A DNA stretch of 46,437 nucleotides from Burkholderiales bacterium (GCA_018969975.1 JAGWXI010000010.1:1-46437), one strand, 5' to 3'. Positions 1-8,703 are shown, numbered from the stretch's first letter. Numbers and translations: made by a program. Notes: generated by a model not told the origin, from the letters alone.

Positions 1-165
1 GCGATTGAGTTGCCAGAGGGCAAAGAGATGGTGATGCCTGGAGACAACGTGTCGATCACGGTGAAGTTGATCCACCCGATTGCGATGGAAGAGGGCTTGC
101 GCTTTGCGATCCGTGAAGGCGGCAAGACCGTCGGTGCGGGTGTGGTTGCGAAAATCATTGCTTAA
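1..165 (+). CDS. tuf: Elongation factor Tu, C-terminal fragment (cut by window edge)
   Basis: Only the last 54 codons and the TAA stop lie in the window; the frame is open from base 1. EF-Tu is the GTPase that delivers aminoacyl-tRNA to the ribosome. The visible residues are its C-terminal beta-barrel: [16 protein letters not shown], then [19 protein letters not shown], ending [10 protein letters not shown], which is nearly invariant in proteobacteria. The GTPase domain is outside the window. The stop is 14 bases before rpsJ with no terminator between, so the two are probably cotranscribed, as is usual for the tuf copy of the str-S10 region. Confidence 0.97.
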   Translation, partial: AIELPEGKEMVMPGDNVSITVKLIHPIAMEEGLRFAIREGGKTVGAGVVAKIIA

Positions 166-179
166 TAAAGGATACCTCT

Positions 180-494
180 ATGTCCACCAAGCAAAAAATC
201 CGTATCCGCCTCAAGGCGTTTGACTACAAACTGATCGACCAATCCGCTGCTGAGATTGTTGATACCGCCAAGCGCACCGGCGCGATTGTCAAAGGCCCCG
301 TGCCTTTGCCAACCCGCATGAAGCGTTTTGACATCTTGCGTTCACCGCACGTCAACAAAACCAGCCGCGATCAGCTCGAAATTCGTACCCACCAGCGTTT
401 GATGGACATCGTCGACCCTACCGACAAAACGGTAGATGCCTTGATGAAGCTCGACTTGCCCGCTGGAGTGGACGTAGAAATCAAGTTGCAGTAA
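180..494 (+). CDS. rpsJ: 30S ribosomal protein S10
   Basis: S10 is a small-subunit protein that also binds NusB in transcription antitermination. The 104-residue product has the family's usual length and hallmarks: [15 protein letters not shown] at the N-terminus, [12 protein letters not shown] in the loop, and the [20 protein letters not shown] segment. The start is supported by AAAGGA at 167-172, 7 bases before the ATG. It is the first gene of the S10 cluster. A 191-base gap, unusually long for this cluster, separates it from rplC and contains a candidate promoter. Confidence 0.98.
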   Translation: MSTKQKIRIRLKAFDYKLIDQSAAEIVDTAKRTGAIVKGPVPLPTRMKRFDILRSPHVNKTSRDQLEIRTHQRLMDIVDPTDKTVDALMKLDLPAGVDVEIKLQ

Positions 495-549
495 TGCAAC
501 GTTTGGGCGTGGGCTTGGGCCCCGCCTCCATAAACCTGTCCCATAAAGC

Positions 550-579
550 TTGCTAGTGGGGCAAAAAAAGCGATATAAT
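550..579 (+). promoter_or_regulatory. Candidate sigma70 promoter ahead of rplC
   Basis: TTGCTA (550-555) and a perfect TATAAT (574-579) are separated by 18 bases. The -10 box sits inside a short dyad, GCGAT-ATA-ATCGC (570-582). Transcription starting near 586 would give a leader of about 100 bases before the rplC ATG at 686. I see no strong hairpin or terminator in that leader. It would allow rplC-rpsQ to be expressed independently of tuf-rpsJ. Box matches are seen directly; activity is inferred. Confidence 0.6.
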
Positions 580-685
580 CGCAGGCTCTGCGCTAAAAAG
601 CACAGGGCAATTTATCAACCTTCTTTCACATTCCAAACGCAACTGCCAATTGAAGTGGTTTCGGTGAGAGTTTTGGAGAACAACA

Positions 686-1351
686 ATGAGTCAAAGCATC
701 CGTTTGGGATTGCTGGGGCGCAAGGTGGGCATGATGCGTCTGTTCACTGATGAGGGGGACACCATACCCGTCACAGTGCTAGATGTATCTAACAACCGAG
801 TCACCCAAGTCAAAACCCAGGAAAACGATGGCTACGTAGCCTTGCAGGTTACGTTTGGTGCACGCAAATCATCGCGTGTGACCAAGCCAATGGCTGGACA
901 CCTTGCTAAAGCAGGCGTCGAAGCTGGCGAAATCATCCAAGAATTCCAAGTCAACGCTGACACCGCTGCCAAATATGCAGCCGGTGCCACTGTGCCTGTG
1001 TCTGATGTCTTCGCTGTCGGCCAAAAAGTCGACGTGCAAGGCACCACCATCGGTAAAGGTTTTGCAGGCACGATCAAGCGTCACCACTTCAAGTCACAAC
1101 GCGCATCGCACGGTAACAGCCGTTCGCACAATGTGCCTGGCTCGATCGGTATGGCGCAAGATCCAGGCCGTGTGTTCCCGGGCAAGCGTATGTCGGGTCA
1201 CTTAGGCGTGGACACTGTGACCACCCAAAACCTCGACGTTATCCGTATCGACGAAGCGCGCCAACTGTTGTTGGTCCGCGGCGCAGTCCCCGGCTCAGCT
1301 GGTGGTTTTGTGACCGTGCGTCCGGCGGTTAAAGCGAAAGGAGCGAATTGA
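686..1351 (+). CDS. rplC: 50S ribosomal protein L3
   Basis: L3 is an early-assembly large-subunit protein whose central loop reaches towards the peptidyl-transferase centre. The 221-residue product has the bacterial L3 opening [18 protein letters not shown] and the conserved [20 protein letters not shown] segment; the Gln there is the residue methylated by PrmB in E. coli. The start has GGAG at 675-678, 7 bases upstream. The stop overlaps the rplD ATG by one base (TGATG), which suggests translational coupling. Confidence 0.98.
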   Translation: MSQSIRLGLLGRKVGMMRLFTDEGDTIPVTVLDVSNNRVTQVKTQENDGYVALQVTFGARKSSRVTKPMAGHLAKAGVEAGEIIQEFQVNADTAAKYAAGATVPVSDVFAVGQKVDVQGTTIGKGFAGTIKRHHFKSQRASHGNSRSHNVPGSIGMAQDPGRVFPGKRMSGHLGVDTVTTQNLDVIRIDEARQLLLVRGAVPGSAGGFVTVRPAVKAKGAN

Positions 1352-1971
1352 TGCAAGTCGAACTCCTCAACGACCAAGGTCAAGCATCGGCGAAGTACGA
1401 CGCCCCTGAAACTGTGTTTGGTCGCGAATACAACGAAGACTTAGTGCACCAAATCGTCGTGGCTTATCAAGCCAACGCACGCCAAGGTACACGCGCGCAA
1501 AAAGACCGCGAACAAGTCAAGCACTCCACCAAGAAGCCGTTCAAGCAAAAAGGTACTGGTCGCGCACGCGCTGGTATGACGTCTTCGCCCATCTGGCGTG
1601 GCGGCGGTCGTGTTTTCCCAAACATGCCTGACGAAAACTTCACACAAAAAATCAACAAGAAGATGTACCGCGCTGGTATGGCGTCCATCTTCTCGCAACT
1701 CGCTCGTGAAGGCCGTTTGGCTGTGGTCGAGTCGTTGAAAGTGGAGTCTCCAAAAACAAAATTGCTGGCTGCCAAATTCAAAGCGATGAATTTGCAATCG
1801 GTGTTGGTCATTTCTGACGAAGTGGACGACAACCTGTACTTGGCTTCACGCAATCTGCCCAACGTGATGGTGGTCGAGCCCCGTTACGCCGATCCATTGT
1901 CATTGGTCCACTACCGCAAGGTGTTGGTGACCAAGGCTGCCATGGACCAACTCAAGGAGATGTTCGCATGA
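1351..1971 (+). CDS. rplD: 50S ribosomal protein L4
   Basis: L4 (uL4) is a large-subunit protein with a long loop lining the exit tunnel; in E. coli it also represses the S10 operon. The tunnel loop is seen in [20 protein letters not shown] followed by [10 protein letters not shown]. The start is placed at the ATG at 1351 rather than the in-frame TTG three bases earlier, because the ATG follows AAAGGAG and gives the typical beginning [10 protein letters not shown]. The product is 206 residues. The last four bases overlap rplW (ATGA). Whether L4 autoregulation exists here cannot be told from the sequence. Confidence 0.97.
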   Translation: MQVELLNDQGQASAKYDAPETVFGREYNEDLVHQIVVAYQANARQGTRAQKDREQVKHSTKKPFKQKGTGRARAGMTSSPIWRGGGRVFPNMPDENFTQKINKKMYRAGMASIFSQLAREGRLAVVESLKVESPKTKLLAAKFKAMNLQSVLVISDEVDDNLYLASRNLPNVMVVEPRYADPLSLVHYRKVLVTKAAMDQLKEMFA

Positions 1972-2294
1972 GCCACGGACACCAAACTACCCAATTCGAC
2001 GAAGGTCGCTTGATGCAAGTGTTGGTCTCGCCTGTGGTGTCTGAAAAGGCCACCATGGTTGCTGAGAAAAGCAATGCAGTGACTTTCAAAGTGTTGCAAG
2101 ACGCTACCAAGCCTGAAATCAAAGCCGCCGTGGAATTGATGTTCAAGGTCGAGGTGCAAGGCGTCTCTGTCGTCAACACCAAAGGCAAAACCAAACGTTT
2201 TGGCAAATCCACCGGTCGTCGCGACAACGTGCGCAAGGCCTATGTGACGCTGAAAGCTGGTCAAGAACTCAACATCTCTGGGGAGGCCGCTTAA
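1968..2294 (+). CDS. rplW: 50S ribosomal protein L23
   Basis: L23 sits at the tunnel exit and is the docking site for trigger factor and SRP. The 108-residue protein contains [19 protein letters not shown] near the start, typical of L23, and the basic loop [18 protein letters not shown]. About ten residues precede the conserved [16 protein letters not shown] core, which is common in this bacterial group. The ATG overlaps the rplD stop by four bases, and the next gene begins two bases after its stop, so the cluster is tightly coupled here. Confidence 0.97.
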   Translation: MSHGHQTTQFDEGRLMQVLVSPVVSEKATMVAEKSNAVTFKVLQDATKPEIKAAVELMFKVEVQGVSVVNTKGKTKRFGKSTGRRDNVRKAYVTLKAGQELNISGEAA

Positions 2295-2296
2295 TC

Positions 2297-3121
2297 ATGG
2301 CAGTCATCAAGATGAAACCGACATCGCCCGGTCAGCGCGGCGTTGTCAAAGTTACCCGTGATCACCTGCACAAAGGTGAGCCTTATGCCCCGTTACTGGA
2401 ACCCCAGTTCCAAAAATCAGGTCGTAACAATAACGGTCACATCACAACACGTCACAAGGGCGGTGGGCACAAGCACCACTACCGTGTGGTGGACTTCCGT
2501 CGTAATAAAGACGCGATTCCTGCCAAGGTGGAGCGTATTGAATACGACCCTAACCGCACTGCGCACATCGCTTTGATTTGCTACGCAGACGGCGAACGTG
2601 CATACATCATTGCACCGCGTGGTTTAGAAATTGGTGCGACATTGCTCAGCGGTTCGGAAGCTCCGATCCGTGCTGGCAACACGTTGCCCATTCGCAACAT
2701 CCCCGTCGGTTCAACCATCCATTGCATCGAATTGAAGCCCGGAGCGGGTGCACAAATCGCGCGCTCTGCTGGTACGTCTGCCACTTTGTTGGCGCGTGAA
2801 GGCACTTACGCCCAAGTGCGTATGCGCTCAGGTGAAGTTCGCAAAATCCACATCGAATGCCGCGCCACCATTGGTGAAGTGGCTAACGAAGAACACAGTC
2901 TGCGCCGTTTGGGCAAAGCAGGCGTCAAGCGCTGGATGGGTATTCGCCCAACCGTGCGTGGCGTTGCGATGAACCCAGTGGATCACCCACACGGCGGTGG
3001 CGAAGGACGCACCGGCGAAGGCCGTCATGCTGTCGACCCATGGGGTAACCTGACCAAAGGCTACCGTACCCGTAACAACAAACGCACACAAGTCATGGTT
3101 GTGTCGCGTCGCAAAAAGTAA
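2297..3121 (+). CDS. rplB: 50S ribosomal protein L2
   Basis: L2 is a primary 23S rRNA-binding protein needed for subunit association and peptidyl transfer. The 274-residue length is standard. The C-terminal signature [13 protein letters not shown] is intact, including the histidine implicated in peptidyl-transferase function, and the N-terminal domain shows [19 protein letters not shown]. The product ends in VVSRRKK, the usual basic tail. It is in the expected place between rplW and rpsS. Confidence 0.98.
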   Translation: MAVIKMKPTSPGQRGVVKVTRDHLHKGEPYAPLLEPQFQKSGRNNNGHITTRHKGGGHKHHYRVVDFRRNKDAIPAKVERIEYDPNRTAHIALICYADGERAYIIAPRGLEIGATLLSGSEAPIRAGNTLPIRNIPVGSTIHCIELKPGAGAQIARSAGTSATLLAREGTYAQVRMRSGEVRKIHIECRATIGEVANEEHSLRRLGKAGVKRWMGIRPTVRGVAMNPVDHPHGGGEGRTGEGRHAVDPWGNLTKGYRTRNNKRTQVMVVSRRKK

Positions 3122-3131
3122 GGGGTAACAA

Positions 3132-3410
3132 ATGACTCGCTCTCTCAAAAAGGGTCCGTTTGTTGACCACCACTTGGTGGCCAAGGTCGACAAAGCCATT
3201 GCAACCAAAGACAAAAAGCCGGTGAAAACTTGGTCGCGTCGTTCTATGGTTTTGCCCGATTTCATCGGCTTGACCATCGCTGTGCACAACGGCAAACAAC
3301 ACGTCCCTGTTTACATCACAGACCAGATGGTGGGCCACAAGCTCGGCGAATTCGCCTTGACGCGCACCTTCAAAGGTCACCCCGCGGACAAAAAAGTCCA
3401 AAAGAAATAA
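3132..3410 (+). CDS. rpsS: 30S ribosomal protein S19
   Basis: S19 lies in the head of the small subunit and forms a complex with S13 near the A-site tRNA. The 92-residue product begins [15 protein letters not shown] and carries the family core [16 protein letters not shown] followed by [20 protein letters not shown] and [12 protein letters not shown]. Length and ends match the family. The start is 10 bases after the rplB stop, with AGGGG in the gap as ribosome-binding site. Confidence 0.98.
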   Translation: MTRSLKKGPFVDHHLVAKVDKAIATKDKKPVKTWSRRSMVLPDFIGLTIAVHNGKQHVPVYITDQMVGHKLGEFALTRTFKGHPADKKVQKK

Positions 3411-3419
3411 GGAAACACC

Positions 3420-3749
3420 ATGGAAACACGTGCAGTCCTTCGGGGCGTCCGTCTCTCGGTTGATAAAGGCCGTTTGGTTGCGGACATGATTCGCGGCAAA
3501 AAAGTTGATCACGCACTCAACATCTTGACTTTCACGCAGAAAAAAGCTGCTGGCATCGTCAAGAAAGTGTTGGAGTCCGCCATCGCCAATGCCGAACACA
3601 ACGACGGGGCCGATATCGACGAGTTGAAGGTGAAAACCATCTATGTCGAAAAAGGCGCCACGCTCAAGCGCTTCACCGCCCGCGCCAAAGGCCGCGGCAA
3701 CAGTATCAGCAAGCCTACCTGCCACGTGTACGTGACAGTCGGCAACTGA
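3420..3749 (+). CDS. rplV: 50S ribosomal protein L22
   Basis: L22 binds 23S rRNA, and its beta-hairpin lines the nascent-peptide tunnel together with L4. The 109-residue protein has the globular part [20 protein letters not shown] and [11 protein letters not shown]. The tunnel hairpin follows: [20 protein letters not shown], then the C-terminal strand HVYVTV. Length is normal. A 375-codon open frame on the opposite strand over this gene and rpsC is a shadow of the coding bias here and is not annotated. Confidence 0.97.
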   Translation: METRAVLRGVRLSVDKGRLVADMIRGKKVDHALNILTFTQKKAAGIVKKVLESAIANAEHNDGADIDELKVKTIYVEKGATLKRFTARAKGRGNSISKPTCHVYVTVGN

Positions 3750-3765
3750 AAGGGTTAAGAAAGAT

Positions 3766-4653
3766 ATGGGACAAAAAATCCACCCAACAGGCTTTCGCCT
3801 CTCGGTCAGCCGTAACTGGGCCAGCCGTTGGTACGCTAGCAACCGTGACTTCGCTGGTATGCTGGCCGAAGACATCAAGGTGCGTGAGTACCTCAAGGCC
3901 AAACTCAAAAACGCCGCTGTTTCACGCGTGCTGATTGAGCGCCCCGCTAAAAATGCCCGCATCACTATCTTCTCAGCACGTCCTGGCGTGGTGATTGGTA
4001 AAAAAGGTGAGGACATTGAAACACTCAAGCGCGAACTCGCAAGCCGTTTGGGCGTGCCTGTGTCGGTCAACATCGAAGAAGTGCGCAAGCCTGAAATCGA
4101 TGCCCAGTTGATCGCAGACAGCATCACCCAACAGCTCGAAAAGCGCATCATGTTCCGTCGCGCCATGAAGCGCGCCATGCAAAACGCTATGCGTCTCGGT
4201 GCCCAAGGCATCAAGATCATGTCGGCTGGTCGCTTGAACGGTATCGAAATCGCACGTACCGAGTGGTACCGCGAAGGTCGTGTGCCACTTCACACATTGC
4301 GCGCTGACATTGATTACGCAACCTCTGAAGCAAAAACCACTTACGGCATCATCGGTGTCAAAGTGTGGGTTTACAAAGGCGACACCTTAGGCCGAAATGA
4401 CCTACCCGCTGCCGCTGAGCCCCGTGCTGAAGAAGAGCGCCGTCCACGTGGCCCCCGCCGCGATGTACGCCCCGCAGGCGATCGTCCTGCACGTTCAGGC
4501 GCTCGTCGTCCTGCCGGAACCAATGCCGCACCAACGGATGGCAGCGATAAACCCGCTGAAGCCGCTGATGCCCCTAAAACTACCGTCAAGCGCGTCCGCA
4601 AGGTTGCCGCGCCCACAGCCACTGGCACGGCTGCGGACGGTCAAGGAGAATAA
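3766..4653 (+). CDS. rpsC: 30S ribosomal protein S3 with long C-terminal tail
   Basis: S3 forms part of the mRNA entry site and contributes to helicase activity. The N-terminal part [18 protein letters not shown], the KH domain with [20 protein letters not shown] (GXXG loop GKKG) and the S3 C-terminal domain ending [13 protein letters not shown] are all canonical. The conserved fold stops near residue 210. It is followed by about 85 residues rich in Ala, Pro, Arg and Lys (for example PRGPRRDV and KRVRKVAA) that look disordered. At 295 residues it is about 60 longer than the E. coli protein. Long basic tails occur in betaproteobacterial S3, but this one is at the long end. Confidence 0.97.
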   Translation: MGQKIHPTGFRLSVSRNWASRWYASNRDFAGMLAEDIKVREYLKAKLKNAAVSRVLIERPAKNARITIFSARPGVVIGKKGEDIETLKRELASRLGVPVSVNIEEVRKPEIDAQLIADSITQQLEKRIMFRRAMKRAMQNAMRLGAQGIKIMSAGRLNGIEIARTEWYREGRVPLHTLRADIDYATSEAKTTYGIIGVKVWVYKGDTLGRNDLPAAAEPRAEEERRPRGPRRDVRPAGDRPARSGARRPAGTNAAPTDGSDKPAEAADAPKTTVKRVRKVAAPTATGTAADGQGE

Positions 4654-4655
4654 GC

Positions 4656-5072
4656 ATGCTGCAACCAGCACGCCGTAAATACCGCAAAGAACAAAAAGGC
4701 CGCAACACCGGCATCGCTACCCGTGGCAACACCGTAGCGTTTGGTGATTTCGGCTTGAAGTCCACTGACCGCGGTCGTCTCACGGCACGTCAAATTGAAT
4801 CCGCACGTCGTGCGATTTCCCGTCACGTCAAACGTGGCGGCCGTATCTGGATTCGTGTGTTCCCTGACAAACCAATTTCCCAAAAGCCTGCTGAAGTGCG
4901 TATGGGTAACGGTAAAGGTAACCCCGAGTACTACGTTGCAGAAATCCAACCCGGCAAAGTGTTGTATGAGATCGTGGGAGTTCCAGAAGAACTCGCGCGT
5001 GAAGCCTTCCGCTTGGCCGCTGCCAAGTTGCCCTTGCGCACCACCTTCGTGGCACGCATGATTGGTCAATAA
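4656..5072 (+). CDS. rplP: 50S ribosomal protein L16
   Basis: L16 organises the A-site region of the large subunit. The 138-residue sequence starts [17 protein letters not shown] and contains [20 protein letters not shown] and [19 protein letters not shown], all characteristic. The arginine hydroxylated by YcfD in E. coli falls in the latter part of this stretch. It ends with the conserved [12 protein letters not shown]. It begins two bases after the rpsC stop, so translation is probably coupled. Confidence 0.98.
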   Translation: MLQPARRKYRKEQKGRNTGIATRGNTVAFGDFGLKSTDRGRLTARQIESARRAISRHVKRGGRIWIRVFPDKPISQKPAEVRMGNGKGNPEYYVAEIQPGKVLYEIVGVPEELAREAFRLAAAKLPLRTTFVARMIGQ

Positions 5073-5090
5073 ATTCAGGAGATAGAAGAA

Positions 5091-5285
5091 ATGAAAGCTG
5101 CTGAACTACGCCAAAAAGATGTTGCCGGTGTGAAAGAAGAAGTAAAAGCTTTGCAAAAAGCCCACTTCGGTTTGCGTATGCAAAAAGGCACACAACAACT
5201 CAACAATACTTCGCAATTGCGCTCGACACGTCGAAGCATTGCTCGTGCTAAAACCATCCTTGCTGAAAAGCAAGCCGCCAAATAA
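5091..5285 (+). CDS. rpmC: 50S ribosomal protein L29
   Basis: L29 is a small helical protein next to L23 at the tunnel exit. The 64-residue product forms the expected two-helix hairpin: [20 protein letters not shown], then the family motif [19 protein letters not shown] and the basic C-terminal helix [14 protein letters not shown]. The length is typical. AGGAGA 11 to 16 bases upstream of the ATG serves as ribosome-binding site. Position between rplP and rpsQ is the standard order. Confidence 0.97.
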   Translation: MKAAELRQKDVAGVKEEVKALQKAHFGLRMQKGTQQLNNTSQLRSTRRSIARAKTILAEKQAAK

Positions 5286-5296
5286 GGACAGTGAAG

Positions 5297-5566
5297 ATGA
5301 CGGACACCAAAAAATCCCTCAAACGCACCTTGATCGGCAAGGTGGTCAGTGACAAACGCGCCAAGACGGTCACCGTGTTGGTCGAGCGTCGCGTCAAGCA
5401 CGCGCTCTACGGCAAGATTGTTGCTAAATCTAGCAAATACCACGCACATGATGAAACCGGCGAGTTTCACTTGGGCGATGTGATTGAAATCACAGAAAGC
5501 AAGCCAATTTCTAAAACCAAAAACTGGGTTGCAACCCGTTTGGTTGAGAAAGCAGTTGCAGTCTAA
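5297..5566 (+). CDS. rpsQ: 30S ribosomal protein S17
   Basis: S17 is a primary 16S rRNA-binding protein with an OB fold. The core [32 protein letters not shown] and the [12 protein letters not shown] region are diagnostic. The ATG at 5297 is preferred to the GTG at 5291: the AAGGA at 5283-5287 is 9 bases from the ATG but only 3 from the GTG. The product is 89 residues. It is the last gene of the cluster and is followed by a terminator rather than by rplN. Confidence 0.96.
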   Translation: MTDTKKSLKRTLIGKVVSDKRAKTVTVLVERRVKHALYGKIVAKSSKYHAHDETGEFHLGDVIEITESKPISKTKNWVATRLVEKAVAV

Positions 5567-5598
5567 GTTTTTCAGAGCCTAGCTCTGCAAAGATTCGG

Positions 5599-5633
5599 AA
5601 AACGGCCCACAATGCGGGTCGTTTTGCTTTTCT
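5599..5633 (+). terminator. Rho-independent terminator closing the S10 cluster
   Basis: AAAACGGCCC (5599-5608) pairs with GGGTCGTTTT (5616-5625) over ten positions with one G-T wobble, around a 7-base loop, and is followed by GCTTTTCT. It lies 33 bases after the rpsQ stop and 36 bases before the peroxiredoxin gene. Confidence 0.85.
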
Positions 5634-5669
5634 AGCCCTCAGTTTTAACCACTTCTTTAGGAGCATCCC

Positions 5670-6185
5670 ATGATCAAAGTCGGAGACACATTGCCACACA
5701 CCACCCTGATGGAATACTCAGAAGTTGAAGGTGAAGGTTGCAGCATAGGCCCTAACGCCGTGGACGTTGCTAAAGCAACTGCTGGCAAAACTATTGCAGT
5801 ATTTGGATTGCCTGGTGCATTCACACCAACTTGCTCGGCTAAACACGTTCCTGGTTACGTAGACCATGCGGCTGAGTTGAAAGCTGCGGGCGTCGACGAG
5901 ATTTGGTGCGTAAGTGTGAACGACGCATTCGTGATGGGCGCTTGGGCGCGTGACTTGCACACAGCTGGCAAGGTGCGTATGTTGGGCGACGGCAGTGCTG
6001 ACTTTGCCAAAGCGACTGGCTTGACACTGGACTTGACTGCGCGCGGTATGGGTGTGCGTAGCAACCGTTACTCGATGTTGGTGAAAGACGGCAAAGTCGC
6101 CAGCTTGAATGTCGAAGGCCCCGGCAAGTTTGAAGTCAGCGATGCGCAAACTATGTTGACGCAAGCAGCGAATAAATCTCTGTAA
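5670..6185 (+). CDS. Peroxiredoxin (Prx5-type, AhpC/TSA superfamily)
   Basis: A thiol peroxidase that reduces hydrogen peroxide and organic peroxides, probably in the cytoplasm since no signal peptide is present. The active-site motif PGAFTPTC places the peroxidatic cysteine at residue 55 with Pro48 and Thr52 in the usual positions. The later GVRSNRYSML segment supplies the conserved arginine. Cys24 and Cys80 (in EIWCVSVND, typical of this subfamily) are further cysteines. The 171-residue length fits Prx5/type II peroxiredoxins. No glutaredoxin domain is fused. AGGAG precedes the ATG. It lies after the S10 terminator, so it needs its own promoter or read-through. Confidence 0.93.
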   Translation: MIKVGDTLPHTTLMEYSEVEGEGCSIGPNAVDVAKATAGKTIAVFGLPGAFTPTCSAKHVPGYVDHAAELKAAGVDEIWCVSVNDAFVMGAWARDLHTAGKVRMLGDGSADFAKATGLTLDLTARGMGVRSNRYSMLVKDGKVASLNVEGPGKFEVSDAQTMLTQAANKSL

Positions 6186-6214
6186 GCTGCAATAGATTTA
6201 CCGCTGGGCATTCT

Positions 6215-6907
6215 TTATGGTGACCCCGTAAGAGTTACCAGTTTAAAAACCACATATGCACAAGCGCCAAGTACGGCAAGGGCGACCAAGCGGGTTTGCA
6301 AGTTGTCGCGCGAAGAAGTTGTGGATGGTGAAAGAAGCTTATCGCCATTGATCATGGGTTGTATCAGGTTTTGTTTCTTTATAAACAAGTAATAGAACAC
6401 TGCAGCAATATGAATACCTACTAAAAGTAATAGCACCGGAAATCCAATTTCGGTGTGGTATTTGGTTGCCAACCCAACCCAACTATTTGGAACCCTTGCT
6501 GCCCATGGCCCGCTAATGCTGATATCGTCATCGCTCATCAAGCCACTTATTGCTTGAAGAAAAATGGCAATGAGAAAAGCAAGTACAGACAGCGCCCCCA
6601 AAGGGTTATGTCCGACAACGGGGCTCTTGATTGCATGCGATTGACTGCGGAAATAAGCTAGAAAACGCGTCGGACTTGGAATGAAGTTGCTGAAGCGAGA
6701 CCAATACCCGCCAATACATCCCCAAATAATCCTAAATAACACCAAAGTAAGCACCGTGTATCCCAAATAGAAATGGACGGTCATCGCCAAGTCACCGTTA
6801 CCACCAGTGATCATTAAGCCAAAAACACACAAGGCTAGGACTGCGTGAAATGTGCGGGTGGGAAGATCCCAAACGCGAACTTTTATGGTGTGGATATCTT
6901 GTGGCAT
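6215..6907 (-). CDS. Cytochrome b561-family di-haem membrane protein
   Basis: An inner-membrane b-type cytochrome expected to pass electrons between the quinone pool and a c-type cytochrome. The 230-residue protein has four main hydrophobic segments and candidate haem-ligand histidines at 21 (TRTFHAVLA), 45 (AMTVHFYLGY), 151 (KYHTEIG) and 166 (GIHIAAVFYY). It also has GHNPLGA near residue 100, often seen in these proteins. A further C-terminal hydrophobic stretch follows a polar loop. It is divergent from the cytochrome c' gene over a 94-base gap, so the two are plausible redox partners. Substrate is unknown. Confidence 0.88.
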   Translation of the reverse strand: MPQDIHTIKVRVWDLPTRTFHAVLALCVFGLMITGGNGDLAMTVHFYLGYTVLTLVLFRIIWGCIGGYWSRFSNFIPSPTRFLAYFRSQSHAIKSPVVGHNPLGALSVLAFLIAIFLQAISGLMSDDDISISGPWAARVPNSWVGLATKYHTEIGFPVLLLLVGIHIAAVFYYLFIKKQNLIQPMINGDKLLSPSTTSSRDNLQTRLVALAVLGACAYVVFKLVTLTGSP

Positions 6908-7001
6908 GGTTTATAAAAGTCAAAAAGAAAAATTCACACAGAATGCATAGAATGAAAAAGTGCGTCAGTTATCTATTTTCAACCCATAAAGGACTCTTTG
7001 T

Positions 7002-7454
7002 ATGAAAAAAATTCTCGTTTCACTTGTTGTTGCTGGTGCTAGTTTGATGGGGGTTTCTGCGCAAGCGCAATTTGCAAAACCAGAAGACGCAATTAAATAT
7101 CGCAAAGCAGCTTTCACTTTGTTGGCTGCTCACAACGGGCGCCTTGGTGCGATGGCACAAGGACGCGTTCCATTCGACGCAAAAAGTGCGCTAGACAATG
7201 CAGAAATTGTTGCAGATGTCGCCAAATTACCTTGGGCTGCATTTGTTGACGGCACTGATAGTGGTGAGACCAAAGCCAAAGCAGAAATTTGGAAAGATAA
7301 CGCCAAGTTCAAAGACTACGCCGGAAAATTACAAGCTGAGTCCGTCAAACTAGTAGCTGCCGCAAAAAGTGGCAACCAAGACGCATTTAAAACAGCCTTT
7401 GGTGCAACAGCTGGCGCATGCAAGGCCTGCCACGACGATTTCCGCGCTAAATAA
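7002..7454 (+). CDS. Cytochrome c' (exported, mono-haem)
   Basis: A periplasmic four-helix-bundle cytochrome with one covalently bound haem; family members bind NO and are linked to nitrosative-stress protection. A signal peptide is evident (KKILVSLVVAGASLMGVSA, cleavage after AQA). The CKACH haem motif lies at the C-terminus (Cys140, Cys143, His144), as is diagnostic for c' rather than class I cytochromes. The 150-residue length and the helix beginning IKYRKAAFTLLAAH also fit. AAAGGA precedes the ATG. It runs convergently into the CoA-transferase gene, overlapping its 3' end by 8 bases, with no terminator in between. Confidence 0.93.
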   Translation: MKKILVSLVVAGASLMGVSAQAQFAKPEDAIKYRKAAFTLLAAHNGRLGAMAQGRVPFDAKSALDNAEIVADVAKLPWAAFVDGTDSGETKAKAEIWKDNAKFKDYAGKLQAESVKLVAAAKSGNQDAFKTAFGATAGACKACHDDFRAK

Positions 7455-8700
7455 TTTCTGCTTCACGCAGTTGCTGGATTTTTTCAACAGAAAACCCCAG
7501 CAACTCACCTAATACTTCTTCCGTGTGCTGGCCCAGTAAAGGCGGTGCAATGTCATTGCGAACAGGTGTTGCACTCAACTTCATGGGGCTGGCTACCAAA
7601 TTAAAGGGACCAGATCCTGACCTCTCCCATGTATGCACCATGGCTCGGGACTGGATATGGGGGTCATCAAACACTTCAGCCAAGTTATTGATAGCACCAC
7701 ATGGAACTTTGGCTGCTTCAAGTGCACGTAGCCAATCTTGTTTGTTGCGGGTGCGCATCAATTCTTCGAGCACAGGTATCAAAATTAGACGGTGGCGCAC
7801 ACGCTCAGAATTTTTGCTAAATCTTGGGTCTTGTGCAAGTTTTGGCTCGCCTGCTAGAGCGCAAAACTTGGCGAATTGCCCATCGTTGCCTATAGCCAAA
7901 ATCAAATGGTCTTTACTGCCGTCGCTTGCCGGAGCTACTTCAAACACTTGGTAGGGAACAATATTTTGATGTGCATTGCCTGCACGACCAGGCACCTTCG
8001 CAGAGACTAAATAGTTTGCGCCTAAATTAGCCAGCATAGCGACTTGCGTGTCTAACAAAGCCATATCGATGTGCTGACCTTGGCCTGTGCTCGTAGCATG
8101 CCTAAGCGCAGCCAAGATAGCAACCGATGCGTACATGCCGGTGAATAAATCAGCAACAGCTACGCCTACCTTTTGGGGACCACCGCCCTTATCGTCACGC
8201 TCCCCCGTGACGCTCATCAGCCCACCGATCCCTTGGATGGCATAGTCGTAACCAGCTCGATCACGGTAGGGGCCGGTTTGCCCAAAACCCGTTACGCTGC
8301 AATAAACCAAGCGCGGATTGATTTTGACCAAAGATGCGTAGTCCAATCCATAACGCGCCATATCACCAACTTTAAAGTTTTCGATAAAAACATCACTTAG
8401 CAAGACTAACGCGCGAATGATCTCTTGGCCCTGAGCCGATGCGATATCGCAGGTAATGGAGCGTTTGTTGCGATTAGTGCCTAAGTAATATGCTGCGTCG
8501 GTGGTATCAGTACCTGCAGTGTCTTTTAAAAAAGGCGGTCCCCAGCCCCGTGTGTCGTCTCCAAACAGCGGCCTCTCAACTTTGATTACGTCTGCCCCTA
8601 GATCGGCTAATGTTTGCGTACACCAAGGGCCTGCGAGCACGCGGGATAAATCCAGAATACGTATGCCATCTAATGCGTTCATCACCAAATTGTCGTGCAA
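7447..8700 (-). CDS. CaiB/BaiF family CoA-transferase
   Basis: A class III CoA-transferase that moves CoA between acyl-CoA and a free carboxylic acid; the substrate cannot be told from sequence. The 417-residue protein has the family opening LDGIRILDLSRVLAGPWC followed by LADLGADVIKVE. It also has NRNKRSITCD, VTGFGQTGPYRDRAGYD and IQGIGGLMSVTGE, then GQHIDMALLD with the conserved Asp region. The start is set at a TTG at 8700 because a strong GGAGG lies 7 bases upstream on the minus strand. The ATG at 8682 would give MNALDG but is 25 bases from that site. An inverted repeat covers the ribosome-binding site. Confidence 0.9.
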   Translation of the reverse strand: MHDNLVMNALDGIRILDLSRVLAGPWCTQTLADLGADVIKVERPLFGDDTRGWGPPFLKDTAGTDTTDAAYYLGTNRNKRSITCDIASAQGQEIIRALVLLSDVFIENFKVGDMARYGLDYASLVKINPRLVYCSVTGFGQTGPYRDRAGYDYAIQGIGGLMSVTGERDDKGGGPQKVGVAVADLFTGMYASVAILAALRHATSTGQGQHIDMALLDTQVAMLANLGANYLVSAKVPGRAGNAHQNIVPYQVFEVAPASDGSKDHLILAIGNDGQFAKFCALAGEPKLAQDPRFSKNSERVRHRLILIPVLEELMRTRNKQDWLRALEAAKVPCGAINNLAEVFDDPHIQSRAMVHTWERSGSGPFNLVASPMKLSATPVRNDIAPPLLGQHTEEVLGELLGFSVEKIQQLREAEII

Positions 8701-8703
8701 AAG

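Noticed and set aside
550-750. 66-codon plus-strand frame between rpsJ and rplC
   Set aside because: It begins at the TTG of the proposed -35 box and ends inside rplC in another frame; no ribosome-binding site and no protein-like composition.
3093-4220. 375-codon open frame on the minus strand across rpsS, rplV and rpsC
   Set aside because: It lies opposite three certain ribosomal genes and has no recognisable domain; codon bias of the plus-strand genes explains the absence of stops.
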